Below, piece by piece: positions 8,633 through 18,102 of a stretch of DNA of 64,000 bases (its first letter is position 1; each line of letters starts with the position of its first letter). The position numbers and the translations under genes were made by a program. A model generated the notes under the pieces. The model ran no database searches and was not told where the DNA came from. It worked only from the letters and a program-made list of their open reading frames with translations. Where the stretch lies: the NCBI RefSeq assembly GCF_008801835.1, contig NZ_VZOW01000023.1, positions 23,790 through 87,789 of the forward strand. Direction: 5' to 3'. The stretch comes from Cupriavidus pauculus. GTDB taxonomy: Bacteria; Pseudomonadota; Gammaproteobacteria; Burkholderiales; Burkholderiaceae.

Positions 8633-9567
8633 TCGTAGCCGTACGCGCGCAGTCCGGCCTCGTTATCGGCCCAGCCGCTTTTGACTTTGATCCACATTTC
8701 CAGGTAGACCTTGCCGTCGAACAGCTTTTCCATATCGAGCCGTGCTTCGGTGGAGATCTGCTTGAGCTTGCTGCCCTTGTTGCCGATGATCATCGCCTTG
8801 TGCGCGTCGCGCTCGACGAGGATGGTGGCAAAGATACGACGCAGGCGCCCTTCGGTTTCGAATTTGTCGATCACCACGGTGCTGGTATAAGGCAGCTCGT
8901 CGCCCGTCCAGCGGAAGACCTTCTCGCGAATGATTTCCGAGGCGAGAAACCGTTCGCTGCGATCGGTCATCGCGTCGACGTCGTACATCGGCTCGCCCTC
9001 GGGCAGATACGGCCGAATGATCGCCAGCAGCCGCTGGATATGATCGTGCGTCTTGGCCGACATCGGCACCACTTCCGTGAACGGGAAGCGCTGCCCCATC
9101 TGCTCCAGGAACGGCATCATGACTTCGGAGCGGCCTTCGCCGATGCGGTCGAGCTTGTTGCACACCAGCAGCACCGGCGTGTTCTTCGGCAGCAACGCGA
9201 GCACCTTCTCGTCGTCGGCGCCGAAGTAGCCGGCCTCGACGACAAACAGCACCACATCGACCGACGAGAGCGTCGATGTCACCGCGCGGTTCAGCGAGCG
9301 GTTCAAGGCGCTGGCATGGCGGGTCTGAAATCCGGGCGTATCGGCGAACACGAATTGCGCATCGTCGGTAGTCTGAATGCCAACGATCCGGTGCCGCGTG
9401 GTTTGCGCCTTGCGTGACGTAATGCTGATCTTCTGGCCGACCAGCGCGTTCATCAGCGTGGACTTGCCGACATTCGGACGACCGACAATAGCCACGGTGC
9501 CACATCGGAAATCCGTGACACCGGAGGGTTCCGCCGCTTCCTGCTGCGGTGGGAGAGATTGGGTCAT
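8629..9567 (-). CDS. era: GTPase Era
   Basis: Era is an essential GTPase that binds the 3' end of 16S rRNA during 30S assembly. Motifs run in order: G1 GRPNVGKST, G2 region KAQTTRHRI, G3 DTPGF, G4 NKLD and G5 MSAK, followed by the C-terminal KH domain (MIIGNKGSKLKQI). It is 312 residues. The start overlaps the rnc stop (ATGA) and its own stop overlaps recO (GTGA), placing an rRNA-processing nuclease and an assembly GTPase on one coupled message. Confidence 0.97.
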   Translation of the reverse strand: MTQSLPPQQEAAEPSGVTDFRCGTVAIVGRPNVGKSTLMNALVGQKISITSRKAQTTRHRIVGIQTTDDAQFVFADTPGFQTRHASALNRSLNRAVTSTLSSVDVVLFVVEAGYFGADDEKVLALLPKNTPVLLVCNKLDRIGEGRSEVMMPFLEQMGQRFPFTEVVPMSAKTHDHIQRLLAIIRPYLPEGEPMYDVDAMTDRSERFLASEIIREKVFRWTGDELPYTSTVVIDKFETEGRLRRIFATILVERDAHKAMIIGNKGSKLKQISTEARLDMEKLFDGKVYLEMWIKVKSGWADNEAGLRAYGYE

Positions 9568-10334
9568 TCCTTCAACCTGAGAGACAACTGGGGATCTGGT
9601 GGCACCGGCTGCTTGCGCGTCTTGCCGGTGCGTTCGGCGCGACTGCGCTTGAGCAGTTGCGGCACGAGCTTCTGAACTTCTTCCAATGCGAGCTTGGCGG
9701 CCGCCTGCTCGGCAGCGCGCCGCGACGCGCCCGTGCCAAACACGCGTACTTCCAGTTTAGGCACGATGCACTCGACTTCAAATTGCTGACTGTGCGCCGC
9801 CCCGTGCGTGGCAACCACGTTGTATTGAGGCAGGGCGATCTTGTGACCCTGCAGATACTCCTGGAGCAACGTCTTGGCGTCCTTGCCGAGGGTGCGCGGG
9901 TCCACCTGCTCCAGAATCGGGATATACAGCTTGCGGATCAATCCACGGGCGGCATCGAATCCGCTGTCGAGAAAGACCGCACCCACGATCGCCTCGAGCG
10001 CGTCGGCCAGGATCGACGGGCGACGGAATCCGCCGCTTTTGAGTTCGCCCTCGCCGAGCCGCAACGAATCGGAAAGCTGCAGCATCTGGGCGATCTCGTA
10101 GAGCGCCTGCTGCTTGACCAGATTGGCCCGCACGCGCGACAGATCGCCCTCGTCCAGCTTTCCGAACATGCCGTACAGCATGTCCGCCACCGCGCAATTC
10201 AGAACCGAATCGCCCAGGAATTCCAGACGCTCATTGTGCTGCGCGCTATGACTGCGATGCGTGAGCGCCTGCTGCAGCAATTCGGGCTTGCTGAATCGGT
10301 AGCCGAGACGTTGCTGCAAGGCGTCGAGGGTCAT
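9564..10334 (-). CDS. rnc: Ribonuclease III
   Basis: RNase III cuts double-stranded RNA, including the 16S and 23S rRNA precursors. The 256-residue protein has the catalytic signature NERLEFLGDSVLN in its N-terminal endonuclease domain and a C-terminal double-stranded-RNA-binding domain (about residues 155-225). The C-terminal tail is basic and about 25 residues longer than in E. coli. It is separated by only 4 bases from the DUF4845 gene upstream and overlaps era downstream. Confidence 0.96.
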   Translation of the reverse strand: MTLDALQQRLGYRFSKPELLQQALTHRSHSAQHNERLEFLGDSVLNCAVADMLYGMFGKLDEGDLSRVRANLVKQQALYEIAQMLQLSDSLRLGEGELKSGGFRRPSILADALEAIVGAVFLDSGFDAARGLIRKLYIPILEQVDPRTLGKDAKTLLQEYLQGHKIALPQYNVVATHGAAHSQQFEVECIVPKLEVRVFGTGASRRAAEQAAAKLALEEVQKLVPQLLKRSRAERTGKTRKQPVPPDPQLSLRLKE

Positions 10335-10338
10335 GTCT

Positions 10339-10731
10339 TTACTGCGTTCCCGTATAGGTAATCAAAAAACTTAACGGACCATAGATCTGGACTTCGGTCC
10401 GATATTCGAATCCGATGGCTCGAATCCGTCCGGACTCGTCTTCCATCACATCCAGGTCTTCGCCCTTGATCGAGTGAATATTGTCGATCTGGGCCTGCTT
10501 GTCGAAATTGGCGGCGATTTCCTTGCGGTTGCTCGAACTGTCGCGCGCATACGTCACCGCACGTTTGACAGAAAAATACTCGAGCATGCTGGGCAACGAT
10601 TTCAGCCCCGGCAACACCACCGCCAACACAATGGCAATGACTACCAAAAATGACCACAAGGAAAAGCCATGTGCATTTTTAGACACATAGACCCGGGCTT
10701 TTCCCCTGCTTCCCAAAAACTGCTGACCCAT
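10339..10731 (-). CDS. DUF4845 family membrane-anchored protein
   Basis: This 130-residue protein has one N-terminal membrane segment (about residues 25-45, FLVVIAIVLAVVLPGL) followed by a small soluble domain, presumably periplasmic. It matches the DUF4845 proteins found between lepB and rnc in many beta- and gammaproteobacteria. The function is unknown. It starts at the ATG at 10731, 55 bases after lepB, and stops 4 bases before rnc, so it is part of the operon. A pilin-like fold has been suggested to me by the membrane-helix-plus-small-domain shape, but that is a guess. Confidence 0.8.
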   Translation of the reverse strand: MGQQFLGSRGKARVYVSKNAHGFSLWSFLVVIAIVLAVVLPGLKSLPSMLEYFSVKRAVTYARDSSSNRKEIAANFDKQAQIDNIHSIKGEDLDVMEDESGRIRAIGFEYRTEVQIYGPLSFLITYTGTQ

Positions 10732-10786
10732 ATTGCGCCTGCCCTCTTTTGATGAGTGTTTTGCGCCGCGCAGTGTCGCCGGATTT

Positions 10787-11686
10787 TTATTTGAACGACC
10801 CCACGCGCCCGAAATTGCCCAGGTTCATCCAGATCAGGAACGCCTTGCCAACAATGTTTCCGGCTGGCACGAAGCCCCAATATCGGGAATCCAGGCTGTT
10901 GTCACGGTTATCACCCATGACGAAATAGTGACCCTCCGGCACTTTACATGTCACGCCCTGCTGATTGTAAGTGCAGTTCTCGCGGAATGGAAAATCGGGA
11001 TCCGCGCCTGCCACAAAAGCGGGACGCTCGACATCGTTCAGGATGCCATGTTCCGGACCGCCTGGCAGCTTCTCGGTGAAATGCTTCGAATATGCCAGGC
11101 GCTCTTCGTCAAGATAATCGGGCAGCGCGCTATACTCCGCCGGCTTGCCATTGATCGTCAGCTTTTTGTTTTCGTAGCGCACCACATCGCCAGGCACCCC
11201 GATCACGCGCTTGATGTAATCGAGCGATTCGTCTTTCGGGTAACGAAACACCATGACGTCGCCACGCTGGGGATCGCCAACGTCGATGATCTTCTTGTTC
11301 AGCACCGGCAAGCGAATCCCGTACTCGTATTTGTTCACGAGAATGAAATCGCCAATCAGCAGCGTCGGGATCATCGAGCCGGATGGAATCTTGAACGGTT
11401 CGACCACGAACGAGCGCAGCACAAACACTGCCAGGATCACGGGGAAGAAGCTGGCCGAATATTCCAGCCACCACGGTTGCCGCAGTTTTTCTTCGGCCAG
11501 CTTGGCACGGGAACGATCCAGTTCGGCGCCGCCCTGCACGTTCGCCAGATTCTGGCGCTGCGCATCGAACTCGGCCAGCGCCAGGCGCGCAACGCCACGC
11601 CTCTGACGTTCGAACACGAGCTTGTCTGCGACCCAGGCAACGCCCGTAATGACCACCAGCACAAAAAGGATCAGTGCAAAATTCAT
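10787..11686 (-). CDS. lepB: Signal peptidase I
   Basis: LepB removes signal peptides from secreted proteins at the outer face of the inner membrane. The 299-residue protein has a first membrane helix at residues 1-20, a second at about 80-95, then the serine motif PSGSMIPTL (S104), the lysine motif YIKRVIG (K159) and the box E motif MGDNRDNSLDSR. This is the Ser-Lys dyad arrangement of the S26A family. It lies 49 bases after lepA, the classical lepA-lepB pair. Confidence 0.97.
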   Translation of the reverse strand: MNFALILFVLVVITGVAWVADKLVFERQRRGVARLALAEFDAQRQNLANVQGGAELDRSRAKLAEEKLRQPWWLEYSASFFPVILAVFVLRSFVVEPFKIPSGSMIPTLLIGDFILVNKYEYGIRLPVLNKKIIDVGDPQRGDVMVFRYPKDESLDYIKRVIGVPGDVVRYENKKLTINGKPAEYSALPDYLDEERLAYSKHFTEKLPGGPEHGILNDVERPAFVAGADPDFPFRENCTYNQQGVTCKVPEGHYFVMGDNRDNSLDSRYWGFVPAGNIVGKAFLIWMNLGNFGRVGSFK

Positions 11687-11735
11687 AACGGCTATCGAAG
11701 GATGTCGAATTGTTGGTATCGCCGGAACTGCGCGC

Positions 11736-13529
11736 TTATTTGTCGTCCACCTGCAGGATCGCCAGGAACGCTTCCTGCGGGATTTCCACGGTGCCTACCT
11801 GTTTCATGCGCTTCTTGCCGGCCTTCTGCTTTTCCAGCAGCTTCTTCTTGCGCGAGATATCGCCGCCGTAGCATTTTGCCAGCACGTTCTTGCGCAGCGC
11901 CTTGACGTTTTCACGCGCGATGATGTTTGAACCGATTGCCGCCTGGATGGCCACGTCATACATCTGACGCGGAATGATCTCGCGCATCTTGGCAGCCACC
12001 TCGCGACCGCGGTATTGGGAATTGGATCGGTGCACGATCACCGACAGCGCATCCACCTTGTCGCTGTTGATCAGAATATCGACCTTGACCACATCGGACG
12101 GACGATACTCCTTGAACTCGTAATCCATCGACGCGTAGCCGCGCGAGACGGATTTCAGGCGGTCAAAGAAATCCATGACGATTTCCGCCATCGGGATCTC
12201 GTAGGTCAGTTGCACCTGCTTGCCGTGATAGCTCATATTGATTTGCGAGCCCCGCTTCTGCGTGCACAGAGTGATCACGGAACCCACATAATCCTGCGGC
12301 ATATACAGGTTCACGGTGACGATCGGCTCAAGGATCGCCTCGATCTTGCTGGGATCGCGCATCTTGGCCGGATTCTCCACCGTCACCATGGAGCCATCGC
12401 GCAGCTGGACCTGATAGACCACGGTCGGCGCCGTCGTGATCAAGTCCATGTCGAACTCGCGTTCCAGACGCTCCTGCACGATTTCCATATGCAGAAGGCC
12501 CAGGAAACCGCAACGGAAACCAAAGCCGAGCGCCTGTGAAACCTCCGGCTCGAACTGCAGCGAAGCATCGTTCAGGCGCAGCTTTTCCAGCGACTCGCGC
12601 AGTGCTTCGTATTGATTCGATTCCACCGGATACAAGCCGGCAAACACCTGCGGCTTGACTTCCTTGAAGCCCGGAAGCGGTTCTTCTGCACGACGCGCGA
12701 TCGTGGTGATCGTATCGCCGACCTTTGCGGCCTTCAGTTCCTTGATGCCTGCGATCACGAAGCCAACTTGCCCGGCCGTCAGCGCATCGCGCTGGACAGA
12801 CTTGGGCGAAAACACGCCGACCTGTTCCACCAGGTGCTGGGCGCCGGTCGCCATCAGCAGGATCTTGTCCTTGGTGCGAAGCGTCCCGTTGACCACGCGC
12901 ACGAGCATCACCACGCCCACGTAGTTGTCAAACCACGAGTCGATAATCAGCGCCTGCAACGGCGCCGTAGCATCGCCCTTGGGCGGCGGCACCTTGGCGA
13001 TCAACGCTTCGATGACATCTTCCACACCCTGCCCGGTCTTTGCCGAGCACGGTGTCGCATCGCTCGCGTCAATCCCGATGACGTCTTCGATTTCCTGCTT
13101 TGCGTTATCGGGGTCGGCCTGCGGCAAATCGATCTTGTTGAGCACCGGCACCACTTCCACGCCGAGTTCAATCGCGGTGTAGCAGTTGGCAACGGTCTGG
13201 GCTTCAACCCCCTGCGACGCATCCACGACCAGCAACGCACCTTCGCACGCCGACAGGGAGCGGCTGACTTCGTAGCTGAAGTCCACGTGTCCCGGTGTGT
13301 CGATCAGGTTCAGATTGTAGATTTCACCGTCGCGCGCCTTGTAGCTCAGCGCAGCCGTCTGTGCCTTGATGGTGATGCCGCGCTCTTTCTCAATGTCCAT
13401 CGAATCGAGCACCTGCGCTTCCATCTCCCGATCGGACAGCCCGCCGCAGCGCTGAATGATCCGGTCGGCCAGGGTGGATTTGCCATGGTCGATGTGGGCA
13501 ATGATCGAGAAATTACGGATATGGTCCAT
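11736..13529 (-). CDS. lepA: Elongation factor 4 (LepA)
   Basis: LepA/EF4 is a ribosome-associated GTPase implicated in back-translocation and in 30S biogenesis. The 597-residue protein begins IRNFSIIAHIDHGKSTLADR (G1), has DTPGHVDF (G3) and NKIDLP (G4), then the EF-G-like domains II, III and V, and ends with the LepA-specific basic C-terminal domain (GGDISRKKKLLEKQKAGKKR). The length is typical. The catalytic histidine is in the DTPGHVD motif. Confidence 0.97.
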   Translation of the reverse strand: MDHIRNFSIIAHIDHGKSTLADRIIQRCGGLSDREMEAQVLDSMDIEKERGITIKAQTAALSYKARDGEIYNLNLIDTPGHVDFSYEVSRSLSACEGALLVVDASQGVEAQTVANCYTAIELGVEVVPVLNKIDLPQADPDNAKQEIEDVIGIDASDATPCSAKTGQGVEDVIEALIAKVPPPKGDATAPLQALIIDSWFDNYVGVVMLVRVVNGTLRTKDKILLMATGAQHLVEQVGVFSPKSVQRDALTAGQVGFVIAGIKELKAAKVGDTITTIARRAEEPLPGFKEVKPQVFAGLYPVESNQYEALRESLEKLRLNDASLQFEPEVSQALGFGFRCGFLGLLHMEIVQERLEREFDMDLITTAPTVVYQVQLRDGSMVTVENPAKMRDPSKIEAILEPIVTVNLYMPQDYVGSVITLCTQKRGSQINMSYHGKQVQLTYEIPMAEIVMDFFDRLKSVSRGYASMDYEFKEYRPSDVVKVDILINSDKVDALSVIVHRSNSQYRGREVAAKMREIIPRQMYDVAIQAAIGSNIIARENVKALRKNVLAKCYGGDISRKKKLLEKQKAGKKRMKQVGTVEIPQEAFLAILQVDDK

Positions 13530-13713
13530 CTAGTGTTCTGGGAGACGCCGACGCTGCCCAGCGAACCAGGATGGCGCGGGAGCGGCAAAAAAGGTGGGGC
13601 GCATAACTTGCGCCAATCCGCGATTTTACCGGATTTTCAAGGACTTCCGGCGTGCGAATGTTGTCAGGCGACGCCCGCGGCGACTCGCCAGGATGGCGGG
13701 TGACGCACCCGCT

Positions 13714-13748
13714 CAAAAACAATCGCGCCGGAGGAGGTCCGGCGCGAT
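13714..13748 (-). terminator. Intrinsic terminator after mucD
   Basis: On the minus strand an 11-bp perfect stem (ATCGCGCCGGA pairing with its complement, 13722-13748) with a 5-base loop is followed by GTTTTTGAGC. It lies 31 bases beyond the mucD stop and about 185 bases before the lepA start, so lepA-lepB may rely on read-through or their own promoter. Confidence 0.7.
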
Positions 13749-13778
13749 CGATGGACGACTAATTTGCAGAATGCGACG

Positions 13779-15266
13779 TCAGCGCGTCTGAGGGCGCAAG
13801 GTCAGAACCTGCGTGGCGTCGCCACGCCGGACGAACACCGCCGCCATCTTGCTCTTGTCCAAGCTCTTTACCAACTCGTTGAACTGCCGCGCACCGGTTA
13901 TGTCGGTATCGCCAACACGAAGAATGATGTCGCCCGGTCGAATACCGGCGCGAGCGGCGGGACCATCGGCAGTATCCACTTCGACGCCGGACTTGACCTT
14001 CAGCTCGCGCAGGCGCGCTTCCGAAAGATCGTTGACGATCAGACCCAGCGCGTTCGGTTTTGTCGCCTGCTGCTGCTCTTCGCTGCCATTGCCGCGGCGC
14101 TCGCCCTTGCGTGCCGCCGTCTTGGCGCCATCCGGCTCGAGTTCGGTCACGGTAATGGGCACTTCGCGCGTCTGGCCCTTGCGCCAGACCTGCAGCGGCA
14201 CACGGGTGCCGGGCTTGGTATCGCCCACCATCCGCGGCAGATCCGAAGCCTTTTCGATATCGCGGCCGTTGTACTTCAGGATGATGTCGCCCGCCTCGAT
14301 GCCCGCCTTTTCGGCCGGCCCGCCCGGTTCGACGCTGCCCACCAGTGCGCCGCGCGCACGGCCAAGTCCGAGCGAGTCAGCGACTTCCTTGGTCACGTCA
14401 CCAATCGCCACGGCGATCCGGCCGCGTGTCACCTTGCCGCTGGCCTTCAGTTGCTCGGAGACGCGCATCGCCTCGTCAATGGGAATCGCGAACGAAATCC
14501 CCATGTAACCGCCGCTGCGACTATAGATCTGCGAGTTGATGCCGATCACCTCGCCGCGCAGGTTGATCAGCGGACCGCCAGAGTTGCCCGGATTCACGGC
14601 CACATCAGTCTGGATGAACGGCAGATAATCGCCGGTGTCGCGGCCCTTGGCCGAGACAATGCCCGCCGTCACACTGTTGTCCAGCCCGAACGGCGAGCCG
14701 ATCGCCAGCACCCATTCGCCGGGACGGATCTTGTCCGAATCTCCGAGTGCCAGACGCGGCAGGCCAGTCGCTTCGATCTTCAGTAGCGCCACATCGGTGC
14801 GCTTGTCCGAGCCGATCAGCTTGGCCTTGAATTCACGCTTGTCCGGTAACGTCACATAGATGGTCTCGGCGTCCGCCACCACATGCGCGTTGGTCATGAC
14901 ATAGCCATCCTGGCTGATGATGAACCCCGAACCGACGCCGCGGCTTTGCTCCTCGCCCTGCGGCGGCTGTTGCGGCTGACCGCGCCGCGGCGGCGTGGGC
15001 ATGCCCGGCATCGGCACGCCGAAGAAGCGACGGAAGAATTCCGCCATCTCGTCATCTTCAGGCGAGTTGCCACGCGAGCGAATACGTTCAGTGGTTCGAA
15101 TATTGACCACTGCGGGACTTGCCTTTTCGACCAGATCGGTGAAATCGGGCAAGTTGTAGTTGGCGGCAGCCGCCTGGGCATGGCCCAGTTCGGAAACGGC
15201 CGGGCCGAGCACAAGCATGGCAACCATGACCATGGCACGCGCCAGGGCTGGAGATCTGGAAATCAT
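13779..15266 (-). CDS. mucD: Periplasmic serine protease, DegP/MucD type
   Basis: A HtrA-family protease that degrades misfolded envelope proteins and damps the sigma-E response. From the ATG at 15266 (GGGAG seven bases upstream) it is 495 residues: a signal peptide ending near GHAQA, a trypsin-like domain with H128 (TNAHVVAD), D158 (KRTDVALL) and S229 (PGNSGGPL), then two PDZ domains (about residues 290-380 and 400-490). The N-terminal region has a Pro/Gln-rich loop. It follows rseB in the rpoE-rseA-rseB-mucD order, supporting the MucD name. Confidence 0.94.
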   Translation of the reverse strand: MISRSPALARAMVMVAMLVLGPAVSELGHAQAAAANYNLPDFTDLVEKASPAVVNIRTTERIRSRGNSPEDDEMAEFFRRFFGVPMPGMPTPPRRGQPQQPPQGEEQSRGVGSGFIISQDGYVMTNAHVVADAETIYVTLPDKREFKAKLIGSDKRTDVALLKIEATGLPRLALGDSDKIRPGEWVLAIGSPFGLDNSVTAGIVSAKGRDTGDYLPFIQTDVAVNPGNSGGPLINLRGEVIGINSQIYSRSGGYMGISFAIPIDEAMRVSEQLKASGKVTRGRIAVAIGDVTKEVADSLGLGRARGALVGSVEPGGPAEKAGIEAGDIILKYNGRDIEKASDLPRMVGDTKPGTRVPLQVWRKGQTREVPITVTELEPDGAKTAARKGERRGNGSEEQQQATKPNALGLIVNDLSEARLRELKVKSGVEVDTADGPAARAGIRPGDIILRVGDTDITGARQFNELVKSLDKSKMAAVFVRRGDATQVLTLRPQTR

Positions 15267-15392
15267 CAACGAACTCCCGGGAGAAATCTGCGAAAAACGA
15301 ATGCTTCGCGGCGGGCGGGACGCGGCTTGCGAAGCGTCATGTCCAGTGGCCGGCGCGGGACTCGACATCCCCGCCGTCACACCCGAATCTGT

Positions 15393-16484
15393 TCAGTGTA
15401 CTGTCTTGGGAGGCGGCCGATACTCGACGCCAGCCGCAAACTGCTTGACCGTTGCGGCCGGCACTTCACCCACCACAGTTATCCAGAAATCGGCGACCCG
15501 GCGCACCACGACCTGTGTGGCGCCAAGCGACGCGATGCCCTCGCGACGCGTGCGTTGCTCGGAAACGGGCTCGATGAAGACGGACAAGCCGGTCAGGCCA
15601 TCGCTGTAGACCACCTGCAATACTTCGAACACACCAGCGGGCTTGCTGCCCTGTGCAGGCGCCCGTAATTCGCCAAGCGGCCGGCGGACCTCGCGGATCT
15701 TCTGGAAGCCCTTGATCGGTGTATTGATCGCCCAGCCTTCCTCCACAATGTTTGCGGGCTGGTAGGTGACCTCGTAGTGATTCCAAGAGCTTGCACTCTT
15801 GATCGCGCCGAGAATGCGCTGCTTCTCCGACGGCACGCCAATGTCCACTTGCGAGAACGCGACCTGCTCAAGCACCTTGCCGTTTTCGCCAATGGTCTGC
15901 GCGCGCATCAGCAGGCCGGAATTCTTGTCGGCCCATAAGCGGACCGCGTAACGGGCCGAGTCGTGAGGCTCTAGCGCGAACACTTCGCATTCGACGCCAG
16001 CGACACGTTCGCCGGGCAGCTTGCGCATGTCGTACAGATCCAGCACATCGCCCTTGTTGGTCGCGAGCAGCGCTGGGAAGCGATCCTTTGCCTCCTGCTT
16101 CTCCACGACGACGAGCTTTGCCTCGGGAATCAGACTGTGCACGACATCGTTTTGACGCAGTACTTCACGCGGCTTGCCGTCTAGGGTCTCAAGGCGTTCG
16201 TACTCGTTGTGAACGAGATCGCTGTAATGCTGGATGCGCGAGGCATGCATAACGCTGCCGCGCTGATAGATCAAGGTCCCGACGTAGTTTTCGCGTTGCG
16301 CCGCACGGTGGATCTTGTTGAGCCACGCGGTGGCGTCGCGGCGGGTCAGCGTATCGTCAGACGGCTGCGCTGTGGCAGCGGCAGCAGTCAGACACAAGGC
16401 CAGAAAAAAGGACCTGCGCAGGCCCTTCCTTCCGTGTACGTCCGCTACGTTGGCGGACGACCGTCCTTTATGCATGTCCGGCAT
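15393..16484 (-). CDS. rseB: Sigma-E regulatory protein RseB/MucB
   Basis: RseB is a periplasmic protein that binds RseA and shields it from cleavage until envelope stress signals arrive. The 363-residue protein has an N-terminal signal sequence (RRSFFLALCLTAAAATAQ), the MucB/RseB N-terminal lipid-sensing domain (WLNKIHRAAQRENYVGTLIY) and the smaller C-terminal domain. The start ATG shares one base with the rseA stop (TAATG), so the antisigma factor and its partner are coupled. Confidence 0.93.
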   Translation of the reverse strand: MPDMHKGRSSANVADVHGRKGLRRSFFLALCLTAAAATAQPSDDTLTRRDATAWLNKIHRAAQRENYVGTLIYQRGSVMHASRIQHYSDLVHNEYERLETLDGKPREVLRQNDVVHSLIPEAKLVVVEKQEAKDRFPALLATNKGDVLDLYDMRKLPGERVAGVECEVFALEPHDSARYAVRLWADKNSGLLMRAQTIGENGKVLEQVAFSQVDIGVPSEKQRILGAIKSASSWNHYEVTYQPANIVEEGWAINTPIKGFQKIREVRRPLGELRAPAQGSKPAGVFEVLQVVYSDGLTGLSVFIEPVSEQRTRREGIASLGATQVVVRRVADFWITVVGEVPAATVKQFAAGVEYRPPPKTVH

Positions 16485-17140
16485 TATTCCTGCGAATTAT
16501 CCTGGGAGAAATTGGCGCCGTTGGCCACCGCCCGCATGGTCGGCACAAACGCATCCGTTGCAACAGAAGTACGATGGGCGCGCAGGTATTCATCGAGCCG
16601 CGGATCCCGGATCATCTGCGCATTGTCAGCAGAAACCGTCAGGATCCCGCTCGCCGCCGGCGCGGCCTGCATACCGGCCTTCAATGGCGCTGCGGAATTC
16701 TGCTCGACACGGGCCACGATGGCATCGGGCGCGCCTGCGTCGCCAGGACCGCGCATCTGCGGCACCACGACCCAGCTCACCGCCGCAACCGCCGCCGCGA
16801 TGGCCGTGCCGGGAACGACACGACGCACCCATGACGGACGGACCAGCAAACGATGACGCCCCGCGGCGGCCACCGCTGGCACGAGCACGTGGGGCTCGGC
16901 ATCGAGACGCGCGGAAAAGCGGGAAAGAAAATCTTCAGTCGAGCCAGCGTGCGTGAGTTCTTCGGAACGCAAGGCGTCACCGATCAACTGGTACATCGAC
17001 CATTCGGCCATACCGGCATCGCCCTTGGCATGTCCGATCGCCGCGTCGACTTCGTGCGCAGCCAATTCGCCATCCACCAGAACAGAAATCTGTTCCGCCG
17101 CTTCCATTACATGAACCGACTGCTTATGAGCCTGACCCAT
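16484..17140 (-). CDS. rseA: Anti-sigma-E factor RseA/MucA
   Basis: RseA holds RpoE at the inner membrane and is destroyed by regulated proteolysis under stress. The 218-residue protein has the cytoplasmic sigma-binding domain (EQISVLVDGELAAHEVDAAI) at its N-terminus, a single membrane segment at about residues 112-132 (VVPGTAIAAAVAAVSWVVV), and a periplasmic tail that would contact RseB. I start at the ATG at 17140; the frame extends to a TTG at 17152. It follows rpoE by 106 bases. Confidence 0.9.
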   Translation of the reverse strand: MGQAHKQSVHVMEAAEQISVLVDGELAAHEVDAAIGHAKGDAGMAEWSMYQLIGDALRSEELTHAGSTEDFLSRFSARLDAEPHVLVPAVAAAGRHRLLVRPSWVRRVVPGTAIAAAVAAVSWVVVPQMRGPGDAGAPDAIVARVEQNSAAPLKAGMQAAPAASGILTVSADNAQMIRDPRLDEYLRAHRTSVATDAFVPTMRAVANGANFSQDNSQE

Positions 17141-17246
17141 TTCCAACCCCAAGAAATTCCATTGAACACCGATAAATCCCGTCTCTACCGCTTGTCGTTT
17201 ATCGATGCAGGAATAGGCTGCAACGCTGGCTGCACGACATTCTCAC

Positions 17247-17846
17247 TTACCACCGCTTTCCCTCTGCCGTTCCCAGCAAGGGCCGCAATTTGTCGGCGAT
17301 CGCTTCGCGCGCCCGAAAAATTCGCGAACGCACCGTACCGATCGGGCACCCCATCGCCTCCGCGATCTCCTCGTAACTGAGACCTTCGATCTCGCGCAGC
17401 GTGATGGCAGTGCGTAATTCTTCCGGCAATGCCTCCATCGCGCGGTTCACTGTATCGGCTACCTGGCGCGTGTGGAGCATGGACTCCGGCGTATTGATAT
17501 CCCTTAGTTGCTCACCGTCCGCAAAAGTTTCAGCCTCTTCGGCATCGATGTCACTCGACGATTCCGGGCGGCGCCCCTGCGTGGCAAGGTAGTTCTTCGC
17601 GGTGTTGACGGCAATGCGGTACAGCCACGTGTAGAAGGCGGATTCACCCCGGAACTGGGGAAGCGCGCGGTAGGCCTTGATAAAGGCATCTTGCGCCACA
17701 TCCTCCACCTCTGCGGGGTCCCGGACAAGGCGCGAAATCAGGCGAATGATCTTGCGGTGATACTTGGTCACCAGCAGTTCAAAGGCCCGCTTGTCGCCCT
17801 GTTGGACGCGTTCAACTAGAAGCTGATCGGCTTCGCGCTCGCTCAC
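17247..17846 (-). CDS. rpoE: RNA polymerase sigma factor RpoE
   Basis: An ECF sigma factor of 199 residues that directs the envelope-stress regulon. Region 2 (YHRKIIRLISRLVRDPAEVEDVAQDAFIKAY in part) and region 4 (ALPEELRTAITLREIEGLSYEEIAEAMGCPIGTVRS in part) are both intact. The start is a GTG at 17846 behind CAGGTGAACC. Gene order with rseA, rseB and mucD identifies it as the sigma-E/AlgU type rather than an iron or metal ECF sigma. Confidence 0.95.
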   Translation of the reverse strand: MSEREADQLLVERVQQGDKRAFELLVTKYHRKIIRLISRLVRDPAEVEDVAQDAFIKAYRALPQFRGESAFYTWLYRIAVNTAKNYLATQGRRPESSSDIDAEEAETFADGEQLRDINTPESMLHTRQVADTVNRAMEALPEELRTAITLREIEGLSYEEIAEAMGCPIGTVRSRIFRAREAIADKLRPLLGTAEGKRW

Positions 17847-17880
17847 GAATGGTTCACCTGCTGCAGTGTATCTCTTGGTT

Positions 17881-17976
17881 TTGTCGTCACGACAAGCGTT
17901 GTATTTTACCTACGATCATGGCGGCCCCGGGTGCCGCGAAGCGCATGGTGTGACTGTAGCTTCGCACTTAGGTTCC
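17881..17976 (-). promoter_or_regulatory. Candidate sigma-E promoter and palindrome ahead of rpoE
   Basis: On the minus strand GGAACCT (17970-17976) and GTCACA (17949-17954) are separated by 15 bases, resembling the sigma-E pattern GGAACTT-N15/16-GTCTAA, about 100 bases before the rpoE start. Between it and the gene lies the 15-base palindrome TTGTCGTCACGACAA at 17881-17895. Autoregulation of rpoE by its own product is common in the family. Both assignments are by eye. Confidence 0.4.
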
Positions 17977-18102
17977 GGCGTCGGAGGGTTGGTTGCACCG
18001 TCGTGCAACCTTTCTCTGTCAGAAATCAACCCGACCGCAACGCGAATTGGCCGGGGCGGGGCAACAAGGCCCCGGCATCCTGACGATCGTCTCTTCGCAG
18101 GA

